A stretch of DNA of 64,000 nt from Croceivirga sp. (lineage in GTDB: Bacteria > Bacteroidota > Bacteroidia > Flavobacteriales > Flavobacteriaceae): contig JANQRG010000043.1 in NCBI GenBank assembly GCA_028284665.1, forward strand, positions 1-64,000, written 5' to 3'. Below, piece after piece: positions 46,566-55,545 of the stretch (positions are counted from its first letter, which is position 1; each line of letters starts with the position of its first letter). The translations under genes and the position numbers were made by a program. The notes beneath the pieces are model-generated. The model was given only the letters and a program-made list of their open reading frames with translations, ran no database searches and was not told where the DNA came from.

Positions 46566-47495
46566 ATGGACATTAAATCGGAACTACAAGGAGCCGGTCT
46601 CTTTCAAAATCTAGAACTCCTCGCCAAACAGGTGGTCGAGGGATTCATTAGCGGAATACATAAAAGTCCGTTCCACGGTTTTTCTGCGGAATTCGCAGAA
46701 CACAAGATCTATAACACCGGAGAGAGTACCAAACATATAGATTGGAAGCTTTTTGCCCGAACCGACAAGTTATACACTAAGCGCTACGAAGAGGAGACCA
46801 ATCTGCGGTGCCATATGATTTTGGACAATTCAACCTCCATGTATTACCCGGAAGTACGCCAGCCCACCCTTGGCAATCTAAACAAAATAGGTTTTGGCGT
46901 TCTGGCGATAGCCGCTCTTATGCAACTGCTAAAAAAACAGCGGGACGCGGTGGGATTAAGTATCTATGGCGAAACTTACGATTTCTATGTGCCTGAAAAA
47001 AGCAACGAGCGGCATTTTCAGATGTTACTGTCCAAATTGAACGAGGTGGTTGCGGAAAAGAGCAACGGTAAGGAAACGCGAACCTACCATTTTCTACATC
47101 AGATTGCAGAGAAAATCCATAGGCGAAGTTTAATCTGTATTTTTTCAGATATGTTTCAAACGGAGGTAGAAGAAGAAAAACTGTTTGAAGCCCTAAGGCA
47201 TTTGAAATACTACAAGCATGAGGTGGTGGTCTTCCATTTATTGGATAAGCAATTAGAACTGAATTTTGAGTTTGACAACTTACCCAAACGGTTTGTGGAT
47301 GTTGAAACCGGGAACCATGTGGATCTGTATGCTGAGAACGTTCGGGAGGATTATGAAAGGGAAGTGACGGATTACCTTAACCGGCTGCGGTTGAAATGCA
47401 TGCAGTACAAAATAAAGTATGTGGAAGCGGACATTGGCGCTAGTTTTTCTACGATTCTAAATACTTTTTTAATGGAGCGGCAAAAGTTGGTCTAG
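46566..47495 (+). CDS. DUF58 domain protein (vWA-like, MoxR-partner type)
   Basis: A 309-residue protein counted from the ATG at 46566. An upstream TTG at 46533 would place the first codons inside the trxA terminator and is rejected. The DUF58 signature is present (HKIYNTGESTKHIDWKLFAR), then a von Willebrand A-like half (CHMILDNSTSMYYP as a DxSxS metal motif, SLICIFSDMFQ). DUF58 proteins are usually encoded next to a MoxR AAA+ ATPase, but none is adjacent here. It has no signal peptide. Function is not established. Confidence 0.88.
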   Translation: MDIKSELQGAGLFQNLELLAKQVVEGFISGIHKSPFHGFSAEFAEHKIYNTGESTKHIDWKLFARTDKLYTKRYEEETNLRCHMILDNSTSMYYPEVRQPTLGNLNKIGFGVLAIAALMQLLKKQRDAVGLSIYGETYDFYVPEKSNERHFQMLLSKLNEVVAEKSNGKETRTYHFLHQIAEKIHRRSLICIFSDMFQTEVEEEKLFEALRHLKYYKHEVVVFHLLDKQLELNFEFDNLPKRFVDVETGNHVDLYAENVREDYEREVTDYLNRLRLKCMQYKIKYVEADIGASFSTILNTFLMERQKLV

Positions 47496-47507
47496 CCCAA
47501 AAAAATT

Positions 47508-47538
47508 TTGCCGAAACCGAAAAGGGAATGTATATTTG
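47508..47538 (+). promoter_or_regulatory. Promoter of tRNA-Asp
   Basis: TTG (47508-47510) and TATATTTG (47531-47538) are separated by 20 bases and match the Bacteroidota -33/-7 consensus closely. The tRNA starts 77 bases downstream of the -7 box. Confidence 0.7.
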
Positions 47539-47614
47539 CCCTCGCTTTGTAAAAGGCATTTGAACAAGATTTGAATTTGGCTGTCGCCAAAGTCCCTCAA
47601 AAGATAAAATCATT

Positions 47615-47688
47615 GGTCTGGTAGTTCAGTTGGTTAGAATACCTGCCTGTCACGCAGGGGGTCGCGGGTTCGAGTCCCGTCCAGACCG
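47615..47688 (+). tRNA. tRNA-Asp, anticodon GTC
   Basis: A complete 74-base cloverleaf without encoded CCA. The acceptor GGTCTGG pairs with CCAGACC (47681-47687). The anticodon stem CCTGC/GCAGG encloses CTGTCAC, giving GTC. The T-arm GCGGGTTCGAGTCCCGT is intact. A strong hairpin terminator follows within ten bases. Confidence 0.97.
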
Positions 47689-47696
47689 CAATGAGG

Positions 47697-47730
47697 TAAA
47701 ACCCTTCGCACAAAGTGCGAGGGGTTTTTT
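47697..47730 (+). terminator. Rho-independent terminator of tRNA-Asp
   Basis: AAACCCTTCGCAC and GTGCGAGGGGTTT form a long stem around an AAA loop (about 47698-47726) and run into TTTTTT. It directly follows the tRNA. Confidence 0.85.
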
Positions 47731-48381
47731 AGTTTCGAAAACCAAAAGCTGGCTTTTGGAATTTGAGAAACTAAAAATACCTACCAACGAAGTTGGGATA
47801 AGGGGTTGAGGTATTGCAGGGCCACCCCCTGGGCCGCTTTCGAGACAAGGTCGAGAAAGCAATCCCGCCTCCCTGCCGTAGGTAGGTCGAGGCCGCAGAG
47901 AAAAAAGTAAAGCCCTCCTGGACTTTTGGAGGGGTTCTTATTACTAGATATACAATACTTATATACTCTTCCTGATTCGCTGCATCATCGAAACAGAATC
48001 CGGCACTAAATTTTCGGGGAAGCATTGAGACATTTAAAAATTAATCTCAGCTAGGGGGGATGAGCCGATTAACTTTCTTATTCGGCTCAAGAATGACATA
48101 AATACGAGTTGAATATTAAGTTTATTTGACTCAATTACCTTGTTATGCACTAGTCATTTAAGAATTTGGGAAAAATCTGGAATCTGTAGATAACCTATCA
48201 AATTACTTAAAGAACCTTGCCTTTTATGGACTGGAACAAGAGGAGCCAGCACACATGCAAAGAACGACGAAGGTTGAACTTAAGAATCAATTGGTATTCA
48301 TAGTTTCACACGATGCGTTTTTATTCTTTTTTGAATAAAACGTTATATTATGTCTTTAATAAAATCTGTTACCTGGAATAG
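47731..48381. other. Intergenic region with a second terminator-like hairpin
   Basis: About 650 bases with no supported gene. A hairpin at 47913-47933 (CCCTCC/GGAGGG around TGGACTTTT) followed by GTTCTTA looks like another terminator, yet no gene precedes it. Its GC-rich upstream part (47810-47905) contains further imperfect inverted repeats. The rest, 47940-48380, is AT-rich and should carry the promoter of the LytTR gene. Confidence 0.5.
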
Positions 48382-48387
48382 GTGTCA

Positions 48388-49212
48388 ATGATAAAATTTT
48401 TTAACAGGAAAGTGCCTTTCAACCTTGGTTTGAAGAATCAGATTATAATTGCAATTCTTCTGGGTTCCATACTTGCCCTTGTTCTGATTTTTTTAGAACC
48501 TTTCGATACGGATGGTTTTGAAGCAGATAACAAGCATCTAATATTTGCTGGATTTGGGATTGTATTTTCCACTTTTTATTTGGTGAATTCTAGAGTAGAA
48601 ATCTTGTGGTTCAATTCATTGAATAAAAATTGGCAGGTAAAGCATGAAATTTTTGCATTTGTCATTTTGGTTTTGATTTCCAGTGTTCCCATTCATTTCT
48701 ATAACCAAGTCTTTCTCAATGAATTGTTTAGTCATAACTATACTACATATGAATATGTAAAGCACGGGGCCTGGTTTTTCCGTAATTCTTTAATACCCAT
48801 AATGTTGCTGCTCCTACCTTTCTATCTTTATTTAAGAAATAAGTTTGGAATATTACCTACTGCAGAAAAACTGGAGAAAATAGAAATTTTTGGAGCGAAC
48901 AAAGGTGAGAAATTGGAAGTAAAAGAAGACCAAATATTATTTGTCAAATCTTCTGAGAATTACGTCGAAATTTTTTTCAAGAAAGACGGCAGTATAGAGC
49001 AAACCATCTTCAGAAATACCTTGAGTGCAATTAATGAAAAGGTTCCTTTTTTGATGTATTGCCATCGGTCTTACCTTGTAAATACCCGCAACATCAAACA
49101 GATTAAAGGCAATTCGCAAAATGCTAAAATTAAATTTGAAAACGATTTGGAAATTCCCCTTTCTAATACGCACTACAAAGACGTAAAGACTGCCCTATCA
49201 GTTCGGCCCTAA
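48388..49212 (+). CDS. Membrane-anchored LytTR transcription regulator
   Basis: About 274 residues from the ATG at 48388 (a GTG two codons upstream is also possible). The N-terminal half has four membrane segments (QIIIAILLGSILALVLIF, LIFAGFGIVFSTFYLV, IFAFVILVLISSVPIHFY, NSLIPIMLLLLPFYLYL). The C-terminal 110 residues are a LytTR DNA-binding domain (VKEDQILFVKSSENYVEIFF, MYCHRSYLVNTRNIKQIKG, LSNTHYKDVK). There is no receiver domain, so any signal must come through the membrane part or a partner. It precedes an M20/S41 gene pair by 182 bases and may regulate it. Confidence 0.88.
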   Translation: MIKFFNRKVPFNLGLKNQIIIAILLGSILALVLIFLEPFDTDGFEADNKHLIFAGFGIVFSTFYLVNSRVEILWFNSLNKNWQVKHEIFAFVILVLISSVPIHFYNQVFLNELFSHNYTTYEYVKHGAWFFRNSLIPIMLLLLPFYLYLRNKFGILPTAEKLEKIEIFGANKGEKLEVKEDQILFVKSSENYVEIFFKKDGSIEQTIFRNTLSAINEKVPFLMYCHRSYLVNTRNIKQIKGNSQNAKIKFENDLEIPLSNTHYKDVKTALSVRP

Positions 49213-49394
49213 AATTTACTATTTAAGCCCACAACTTATTTCTTCGTCAACAAAAATACCTATTGGTCACTCTTTTTAGCATCCTCTGGATTTTTGAATT
49301 CTCTTTGGAAAGTGATTTTTAACGCAGGTGTTCTTATCCGATTCTGTCTTTAGAAAAAGGAAAGTTTGAACGGTCTGTATAAAACAGGACGAAG

Positions 49395-50669
49395 ATGAAA
49401 TTTAAATTGGCTATTACTTTTTGTTTGCTGCTGTCGAATATCCCAAATGGTTCAACCGAGGAAAATATCAATAAAGATAAGATGGCCCATCTCTCTAATC
49501 AAATTTTTGACGAACTAGTTGCCATTCGTAATGATATACATAACCATCCAGAACTGGCAGGAAAAGAAAAGAGGACTTCAAAAATAGTCGAAGACTATTT
49601 GCTGGGTTTGGGCTTGGAGGTTAAAACGGGTATTGGAGGACATGGTGTTGTAGGAATTTTAAATGGGAGTAAAAAAGGGAAGAAAATGGCTTGGCGTGCC
49701 GATATGGATGCTGCTTTGCATGTTTTCGACAATAAGCTCAATCATAAACCTCAAGTCGCCCATATTTGCGGTCATGATGTACATACGGCTATTGGTCTTG
49801 GTATTGCCAATGTACTTTCCAAATGTAAGGATGACATCATAGGTACCATGTATTTTATTTTTCAACCTGCTGAAGAATCTTTCGAAGGGGCAAAAGCAAT
49901 GATAGAAGATGGGTTGTTCGAAGAAATTCAACCTGATGAAGTTTTTGGTCTTCATGTTTTTCCCACAGAAATTGGTACCGTTAGTTCAAAACCAAATGAA
50001 CTTTTCGCCTATCAGAGAAGAATTAAGTTGACATTTGATAACACTATTGACCAAGAGGCATTCAGTGGTTTCTTCCAAGAAATATTAGAAGGTTTTATCC
50101 GTCATAATACAAATAGCGAACCTTGGTCTTTAGATTATTTGACTGACCCTCTAGAAGGTCTTTCCAATCCGAATACGATTTATGATGATTACTTCATTTT
50201 AGGTTCTAATGTTTCAACGCGTTTTGAGAAAGACAAAACCTCATTCGAATGCACATATTATGAGACTGATTCCACAAGATTGAATTCAATGACAAGACGG
50301 ATTTCTGATTTAGTCATAGATTCTGAATTTGGAAAGTCTTATATCAACACCTCATTTACAGCTGAGCGACCTACGGTTATCAATGACCCTAAGTTGACCG
50401 ATGAAAGCCTTTCCATCCTGAAGAAATTATACGGTGATGAAAATGTGAATCACTTTTATGGCCAAATGCCGTATTCGAATGAAGACTTCATTTACTATCA
50501 AAATGAAGTGCCAGGAGTCATGTTTCTTTTGGGAGCGTCAAATAAAGAAAAAGGAATTTATGCTTTACCCCATACCTCCGAATTTAAGGTAGATGAGGAA
50601 GTTATAAAAATCGGTGTCAATTATTTCTCCACCTTTTTAGTAGAAAAGATCAATAACAATAAATCATGA
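49395..50669 (+). CDS. M20-family amidohydrolase/peptidase, secreted
   Basis: A 424-residue zinc hydrolase with a weak signal peptide (AITFCLLLSNIPNGSTEE). Ligand motifs are IRNDIHNHPELAGKEKRTS, AWRADMDA (Asp), HICGHDVHTAIGLG (the M20D Cys-Gly-His-Asp-x-His cluster) and FQPAEESFEGAKAMI. A closing His lies in ALPHTSEF. This is the aminoacylase/IAA-amino-acid hydrolase-like M20D branch, which cleaves N-acyl amino acids. The stretch DNTIDQEAFSGFFQEILEGF replaces the usual dimerisation-domain sequence. The next gene overlaps by four bases. Confidence 0.88.
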   Translation: MKFKLAITFCLLLSNIPNGSTEENINKDKMAHLSNQIFDELVAIRNDIHNHPELAGKEKRTSKIVEDYLLGLGLEVKTGIGGHGVVGILNGSKKGKKMAWRADMDAALHVFDNKLNHKPQVAHICGHDVHTAIGLGIANVLSKCKDDIIGTMYFIFQPAEESFEGAKAMIEDGLFEEIQPDEVFGLHVFPTEIGTVSSKPNELFAYQRRIKLTFDNTIDQEAFSGFFQEILEGFIRHNTNSEPWSLDYLTDPLEGLSNPNTIYDDYFILGSNVSTRFEKDKTSFECTYYETDSTRLNSMTRRISDLVIDSEFGKSYINTSFTAERPTVINDPKLTDESLSILKKLYGDENVNHFYGQMPYSNEDFIYYQNEVPGVMFLLGASNKEKGIYALPHTSEFKVDEEVIKIGVNYFSTFLVEKINNNKS

Positions 50670-52273
50670 AAAAGATTAGCTTACTATTATTCGCGTTATG
50701 CTTTTTGCAGATAACTGCTCAAAAAATACCAACAGCAAAAGATTGGCAAAATGACCTAAGATTTTATCAAAAAACGGTACATGAACATTATCCATTCCTT
50801 TTTGTAAAAACAACAAAAGAAATTTTTGACACCGAAATTGAAAAGCTATACCGACTCATACCGGGTTTGGAAAATCATGAAATTATAGTTGGTCTATCCA
50901 GAATTCATGCGCTTTTTAAATATGGCCATATGACAGTTGGTTATAATTCAGAACCATTCAAGTTTCACCATTTACCAATAAATCTATACCAATTTTCTGA
51001 TGGAATTTATTTACAAGGGGTACATAAGGACTATGATGATTCCGTTGGAGCCAAGGTTATTGAGATTAATGGAGTTGCTATAAAAGAGGCATTGAAGTTG
51101 ATTTATCCCGTGGTAAGTGCCGAAAACCCTCAATACTTTAAAAGCTTAGGGTTAAGGTTTCTAACCATCATGGAGGTCCTTCATGCTCAAGGGATTACCC
51201 AACGCCTAACAAAATCAATAGAGCTTACACTTGAAAAAGATGGGAAAGTATTTAAGAAAGTATTTACTGCAATGCCTCCAGGTCAAGAAGTGCCAAAGCG
51301 ATATGGATATGTTTTTCAGAACAAAAATTGGTTGGAAGCCCGGGTACAGGATACGATCCCCTTATATCTAGACCAGCTTGAAAAGATATATTCCATTAAA
51401 TTTTTGTCAAAGGAAAAGTCAGTATATGTCAGACTTAGCCAAATTCAGGACGATCCTTCTGAAAGAATGGAGGACTTTTACTCCCGTTTATTTGATTTTA
51501 TTGAAAAGGAAGATGTTCGCAAACTCATTATAGATGTTAGGTTAAACGGAGGTGGAAACAATTTTAAAAACAGGACATTAATCACAAAAATTATAGAGCA
51601 TAAGACAATCAATAGGGTAGGGCATCTTTTCTTTATAATTGGTAGGAGAACTTTTTCGGCATGTCAAAATCTGGTTAATGAGGTACACAATTACACCAAT
51701 ACGATTTTTGTAGGAGAACCCACAGCCGAGAATATTAATTTTTATGGAGATGTTCGTCAAGTTACTTTGCCCCAAAGCAAGGTGCCTGTATTTCTTTCAT
51801 ACGCTTGGTGGCAAAATAAACCTGCTTGGGACAATAAAGAATGGCTAGCACCCGCTATTCCAGTTGAAATGAGTTTTGAGGAATATTCAACAAATCAAGA
51901 CCCTGTACTTGACACGATACTCAACTTTTCGGATAATAATTTTAAGCCCAACCCGATGCGCTTTATTACAGATTTGTTCCTACGAGGAGATATAAATCAA
52001 TTGGACAAAGAAGTACCCGAAATGATCAATGATTCGCGATATAGTTTTTTCGATTTTGAAAAAGAAATTTCTGACGCTGGCTTACGTCTTGTGAACAGTG
52101 GCATTATTGAAGGAATACGGCCAGGAATTGGGGTGTTGTCATTTGTTACACGTTTATTTCCGAATTCTACAAGTGCTTGGAAAAATTTAGCAGACGCCTA
52201 TGTAAAGTTGGGGGATTTGGATAAAGCCAAAGTATTATTTGATAAGGCCGCGAGTCTACATACCGTTAAATAA
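50666..52273 (+). CDS. S41-like peptidase with C-terminal TPR-like tail
   Basis: A 535-residue secreted protein (signal peptide ending near LQITAQKIP). It has a degenerate PDZ-like part (DDSVGAKVIEINGVAIKEAL, about 125-145). The S41 core has KLIIDVRLNGGGNN near 290 and the candidate nucleophile Ser in RRTFSACQNLVNEV near 330, followed by FVGEPTAEN. This resembles tail-specific protease-like enzymes, although the usual Ser-Lys spacing should be checked. The last 40 residues look like a single TPR (AWKNLADAYVKLGDLDKAKV). It is coupled to the M20 gene. Confidence 0.82.
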   Translation: MKKISLLLFALCFLQITAQKIPTAKDWQNDLRFYQKTVHEHYPFLFVKTTKEIFDTEIEKLYRLIPGLENHEIIVGLSRIHALFKYGHMTVGYNSEPFKFHHLPINLYQFSDGIYLQGVHKDYDDSVGAKVIEINGVAIKEALKLIYPVVSAENPQYFKSLGLRFLTIMEVLHAQGITQRLTKSIELTLEKDGKVFKKVFTAMPPGQEVPKRYGYVFQNKNWLEARVQDTIPLYLDQLEKIYSIKFLSKEKSVYVRLSQIQDDPSERMEDFYSRLFDFIEKEDVRKLIIDVRLNGGGNNFKNRTLITKIIEHKTINRVGHLFFIIGRRTFSACQNLVNEVHNYTNTIFVGEPTAENINFYGDVRQVTLPQSKVPVFLSYAWWQNKPAWDNKEWLAPAIPVEMSFEEYSTNQDPVLDTILNFSDNNFKPNPMRFITDLFLRGDINQLDKEVPEMINDSRYSFFDFEKEISDAGLRLVNSGIIEGIRPGIGVLSFVTRLFPNSTSAWKNLADAYVKLGDLDKAKVLFDKAASLHTVK

Positions 52274-52457
52274 GACCTCAAGGTAAATCATGAGTGTATT
52301 AAGATCTATGCCATCCTCTAGATAATAAATACCACTTTTTCCTTTTTTAATCTCCAGTTCTTGAAAGGATTTAGAAAAAAATCATTTAAAAGTGTCCAAA
52401 ACTTTGATTGTTGAACGTCAATTAAGAGAAATATAGTCTAAACCTTAGATTAATAAA

Positions 52458-52901
52458 ATGAAAAAAATAAAACTGATAGCTGTAATACTATTGTTAAGTA
52501 GTTCTTGTAATGAAAACCAATATAACCAACTAGATAAATCCGGTGCGAATATTAAAATAGCGGAATCGGTATTCGAACATTTTAACAACCATGATTGGGA
52601 AGGCATGGCCAATCTTTATATTGAAAATGCAGAATTTAAAGACCCAGAATATGGTATTGAAAAAGTTAGGAAATCAAGGGCATCTATCGTGCAACATTAT
52701 ACTGAAATGAACCAACTTTTTCCTGATATAAAGGACGAAATTATTGCCATCTATCCATCTGGGGATAAAAATGTCATAGTAGAATTCGTTTCGACGGGCA
52801 CAGCGCCAGACGGTTCTATGTTTGCTTTGCCAGTCTGTACAATTTTTACCATCGAAAATGGTATGATTACCAAAGACTACAATTATTACGACAACTTTTG
52901 A
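52458..52901 (+). CDS. NTF2/SnoaL-like lipoprotein
   Basis: A 147-residue protein with a lipoprotein signal (AVILLLSSSCNENQ). The mature part has the alpha+beta cone pattern of NTF2-like proteins: HFNNHDWEGMANLYIENAEF, then FVSTGTAPDGSMFALPVCTI and ENGMITKDYNYYDNF. Such proteins range from isomerases and small-molecule binders to proteins of unknown role; no catalytic residues can be named. It stands alone, 185 bases after the S41-like gene. Confidence 0.78.
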   Translation: MKKIKLIAVILLLSSSCNENQYNQLDKSGANIKIAESVFEHFNNHDWEGMANLYIENAEFKDPEYGIEKVRKSRASIVQHYTEMNQLFPDIKDEIIAIYPSGDKNVIVEFVSTGTAPDGSMFALPVCTIFTIENGMITKDYNYYDNF

Positions 52902-53131
52902 TAGTCCTTGGTGAAAAATTTTCAATACATTAATTTGGTTTTGATTCTGAAAGTTTATCAAAGTAAAAGTCCATAATTGCCAAAACGTTAGACTTTGTTA
53001 AAAGGTGAGCCGCGCGGTGAGTCCAAAAAACCAAGTCAAAGTAATCGGTTAAGGACATCCCCAAAATTCACCTTGGATTCTAAAAAGTTTTACAGGACAC
53101 TGCTTACTTTTGCGCTCTAAAATTACCTCAG

Positions 53132-53908
53132 TTGAAATCTTTCGGTATTGGTGTAACGATAGCTTTGTTTTTGGTAGGGCATGCAACGTATGGTCAGGAG
53201 CTACCGGAACGTGTTGTAAATGAAAATGCGCAATTTTGGATATCAACCAATAATGTATTCAGAATTGCCGATCGTTGGGCGATATTGAATGATATTCATA
53301 TTCGCAGAAACAATTTTGTAGCGGATCCTAATTTCTACTTCCTTCGCGTTGGCGGGCAGTACTATTTAAATGCCAACCTTAGGTTAGCAACAGGGTACGC
53401 CCACCTTTGGTTGACGCCAAGCGGGGATTGGGACCGTTTTCAAAACGAGAATAGGATTTACCAGCAGTTAAGTATCTCGAAACGGTATGAAAAGATGAAC
53501 GCGTTGTTTCGGATTCGATTAGAGCAGCGCTTTTTTAATAATGTGCAGGACGGTCAATCCTTAAATGATGATTTTTTTGTGAACCGTATTCGATTCCTGG
53601 TCAGTGCCGGATTTCCTTTAAAAAAGGATGGGCCTACAGAATTGATATTAGCCAATGAAACCCACCTGAATTTTGGTCAAGATGTCGTCTTTAACACCTT
53701 TAACCAAAACAGGTTAACGGTTGGCATCAAACATAAATTAAGTACGCATTGGAAAGTGGATTGCGGCTATATGATGGTCTATCAACAACTCGCTGCAGGG
53801 AATGTTTACAATTTGAATCATACTTTCCGGCTGTTCTTCTACGGCAGCTTTGATTTCCGGAAGAATAAAAATTTACCATTTAACGAGGTACGGCATGGTG
53901 AAGAGTAA
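53132..53908 (+). CDS. DUF2490 family outer-membrane protein
   Basis: A 258-residue protein starting at a TTG codon, which is needed to give the signal peptide (IALFLVGHATYGQELP). The mature part alternates hydrophobic and polar residues in about twelve short strands (RVGGQYYLNANLRLATGYAH, YQQLSISKRYEKMNALFRIR, RLTVGIKHKLSTHWKVDCGY), as in a small beta-barrel. DUF2490 proteins are common in Bacteroidota and have no assigned function. No ATG is available between the upstream stop and the signal peptide. Confidence 0.85.
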   Translation: MKSFGIGVTIALFLVGHATYGQELPERVVNENAQFWISTNNVFRIADRWAILNDIHIRRNNFVADPNFYFLRVGGQYYLNANLRLATGYAHLWLTPSGDWDRFQNENRIYQQLSISKRYEKMNALFRIRLEQRFFNNVQDGQSLNDDFFVNRIRFLVSAGFPLKKDGPTELILANETHLNFGQDVVFNTFNQNRLTVGIKHKLSTHWKVDCGYMMVYQQLAAGNVYNLNHTFRLFFYGSFDFRKNKNLPFNEVRHGEE

Positions 53909-53915
53909 AACAAGT

Positions 53916-54058
53916 CTAGGTTAGAATACGACAGGGTTTCAACGTGTTTTTCGGATCATAGTTGTACTGCTGGAGGACCCTTTGGCCTTTGCGGGTAGGG
54001 AGAATTGAACACGTGCTACTTGAGCTAACCTCTCAATAAAACTTTCCGTAGTCGTTTT
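53916..54058 (-). pseudogene. Relic of an FAD-linked oxidase C terminus
   Basis: Reading the minus strand gives a broken C-terminal fragment in two frames. One frame reads KTTTESFIERLAQVAR; the other continues SILPTRKGQRVLQQYN and then YDPKNTLKPCRILT before a TAG at 53918-53916. The closing YDPKNTLxPxRIL matches the DPxxxLNPGRI ending of FAD-binding (VAO-type) oxidases, with Asn-Pro-Gly decayed to Lys-Pro-Cys and a frameshift upstream. No more of the gene is visible. It fills most of the gap between the DUF2490 and cytochrome genes. Confidence 0.45.
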
Positions 54059-54090
54059 GTGCTACCGTATTAATCAAGCTAGTGTTTGGT

Positions 54091-55356
54091 TTATTTGATA
54101 TGCGTTTTAGCATTCGCAATTGCATTCGGGGGATATATCCCTATTTTATGTGTCCTAACTTTAACCGCGGTTTCCGAACTGTCTGCACTAATTTGAACGG
54201 TCATGGTCTTGGAATTAAACAAAGGCATATGGCATTTTATACAATCGTTTTGGTTTTGAATAGCTATATTTTCTTCAATTGCGCATCCAACCATGCCAGC
54301 GCTATGGCAAGAAATGCATTGGGCATTAAACCATTGCGTGTTTCCTCTCTGGTTTTTATGAGGGTCATGACAGGTAGCACAATCCAGGGTTTTGGACATT
54401 TGGAAACATTTGCTTGATCTTAACAAGCCATACTGATTGCTGTGTACATCAAGAGAATCTAAAGCGCCATTTTCTGAACTGTGCGTCAAATAATCGTTTA
54501 GTGGCTCACCTACCAAATAGGAAAAAGGGGGTTCAATGGAGGTTCCCACACCAGAATGACAAAGGGCACACATATCCAAACGTTGTTGCCGGAGTAAGGA
54601 ATCATAGCGAATAACATGCCGAGGCTCAAGATCATCCCTATTGTTACGATGGTATGCCACATGTTGCTGTAGCGGACCGTGACATCGCTCGCAGTCAATG
54701 GCCAGGATCAGTTGATCTTTATCATAGGTATTGTGTAATCCGGAATTGTCTACACCTTTTGCAAAAGTCGTATGACATTCTAAACATCGGTTATTCACCG
54801 GTCTTAGTTTGGACAACACCCCGGGCCGCGCTCCCGGACTGTTTATCCAGGTATCCAATGGTTCAAAATAGGATACTTGTAATTGATACAGAGCATTCTC
54901 GTTCCAGGTAAGATAGGACTGCCCTTTTGTACCAGAGCCTATGGTGATGTCCATACGATGCGTGTAAATTTCGCTATCAGTTTGTGGAAAGTGGGCTTTT
55001 TGAAATAGTCCTGAATCTGTTTTAATCACCGCAATGGATAGTAACTCACTAAGGCGAAGCGCATTACTTCCGTTTGTAAAACTTCCTTTAACGCTATTGG
55101 TATCTGCGCTGGAAGACGTTAAATAATGGGCTGTGTGAATGTAAGTTTCATATATCTCTTTGTGGCATTCATGGCAGTTTTCGGAGCCGACAAAGCCCAG
55201 CCCTGTATCGTGTGTTGCCAAAGGGGTTATTTCAACGTATTCTGATTCAAATCTGTTCTGTTTACAATCATAAATCAAAAAGGTTAGCAAACAGCATATG
55301 ATAAGCACCAAAGAACGTTTTATTGCCCCTGAATGTATTCTTGAAATGGAAAACAT
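54091..55356 (-). CDS. Seven-haem c-type cytochrome, c554-like
   Basis: A 421-residue exported protein with one N-terminal hydrophobic segment (LVLIICCLLTFLIYDC). It has seven CxxCH haem-binding motifs in order: CHECH, CLECH, CERCH, CALCH, CATCH, CISCH and CIKCH. Extra His residues lie around them, such as HTAHYL and HVAYH, for axial ligation. The arrangement resembles cytochrome c554/multihaem domains that transfer electrons in the periplasm. The palindrome GTTATCGATAAC lies nine bases upstream of the start codon, and a LacI-type regulator is encoded 3 kb away. The redox partner is not evident; the SDR dehydrogenase nearby is a soluble NAD(P) enzyme. Confidence 0.9.
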   Translation of the reverse strand: MFSISRIHSGAIKRSLVLIICCLLTFLIYDCKQNRFESEYVEITPLATHDTGLGFVGSENCHECHKEIYETYIHTAHYLTSSSADTNSVKGSFTNGSNALRLSELLSIAVIKTDSGLFQKAHFPQTDSEIYTHRMDITIGSGTKGQSYLTWNENALYQLQVSYFEPLDTWINSPGARPGVLSKLRPVNNRCLECHTTFAKGVDNSGLHNTYDKDQLILAIDCERCHGPLQQHVAYHRNNRDDLEPRHVIRYDSLLRQQRLDMCALCHSGVGTSIEPPFSYLVGEPLNDYLTHSSENGALDSLDVHSNQYGLLRSSKCFQMSKTLDCATCHDPHKNQRGNTQWFNAQCISCHSAGMVGCAIEENIAIQNQNDCIKCHMPLFNSKTMTVQISADSSETAVKVRTHKIGIYPPNAIANAKTHIK

Positions 55357-55365
55357 AAAAGTTAT

Positions 55366-55377
55366 GTTATCGATAAC
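55366..55377. promoter_or_regulatory. Palindromic operator GTTATCGATAAC (first copy)
   Basis: A perfect 12-base palindrome in the leader of the cytochrome gene (minus) and about 170 bases upstream of the M24-fold gene (plus). It is the same word as at 57975-57986. A centre of CG with dyad symmetry is typical of LacI-family operators, and a LacI regulator lies at 58726-59745. Confidence 0.65.
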
Positions 55378-55545
55378 TTTTTTAAAGATAATGATTACTT
55401 TTGGAGCATCAATTCGTTTATCACAGAAATCGCAGAGCGCCCCATGCTGTTGGTAGGGCAGATAGCATTACGGAAGTCCAACGAAGCGGTTAAACGAAAT
55501 GAATAACGTCATTTACATTAAACTTGAACTGAATATAGATCAACT

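Noticed and set aside
48388-52901. Mobile element at tRNA-Asp
   Set aside because: No integrase, transposase or repeat of the tRNA 3' end was found, so only an AT-rich accessory block is claimed.
54091-55356. Lipoprotein anchor for the seven-haem cytochrome
   Set aside because: The Cys after the hydrophobic segment is preceded by Tyr-Asp, which does not fit a lipobox. A membrane anchor or ordinary signal is as likely.
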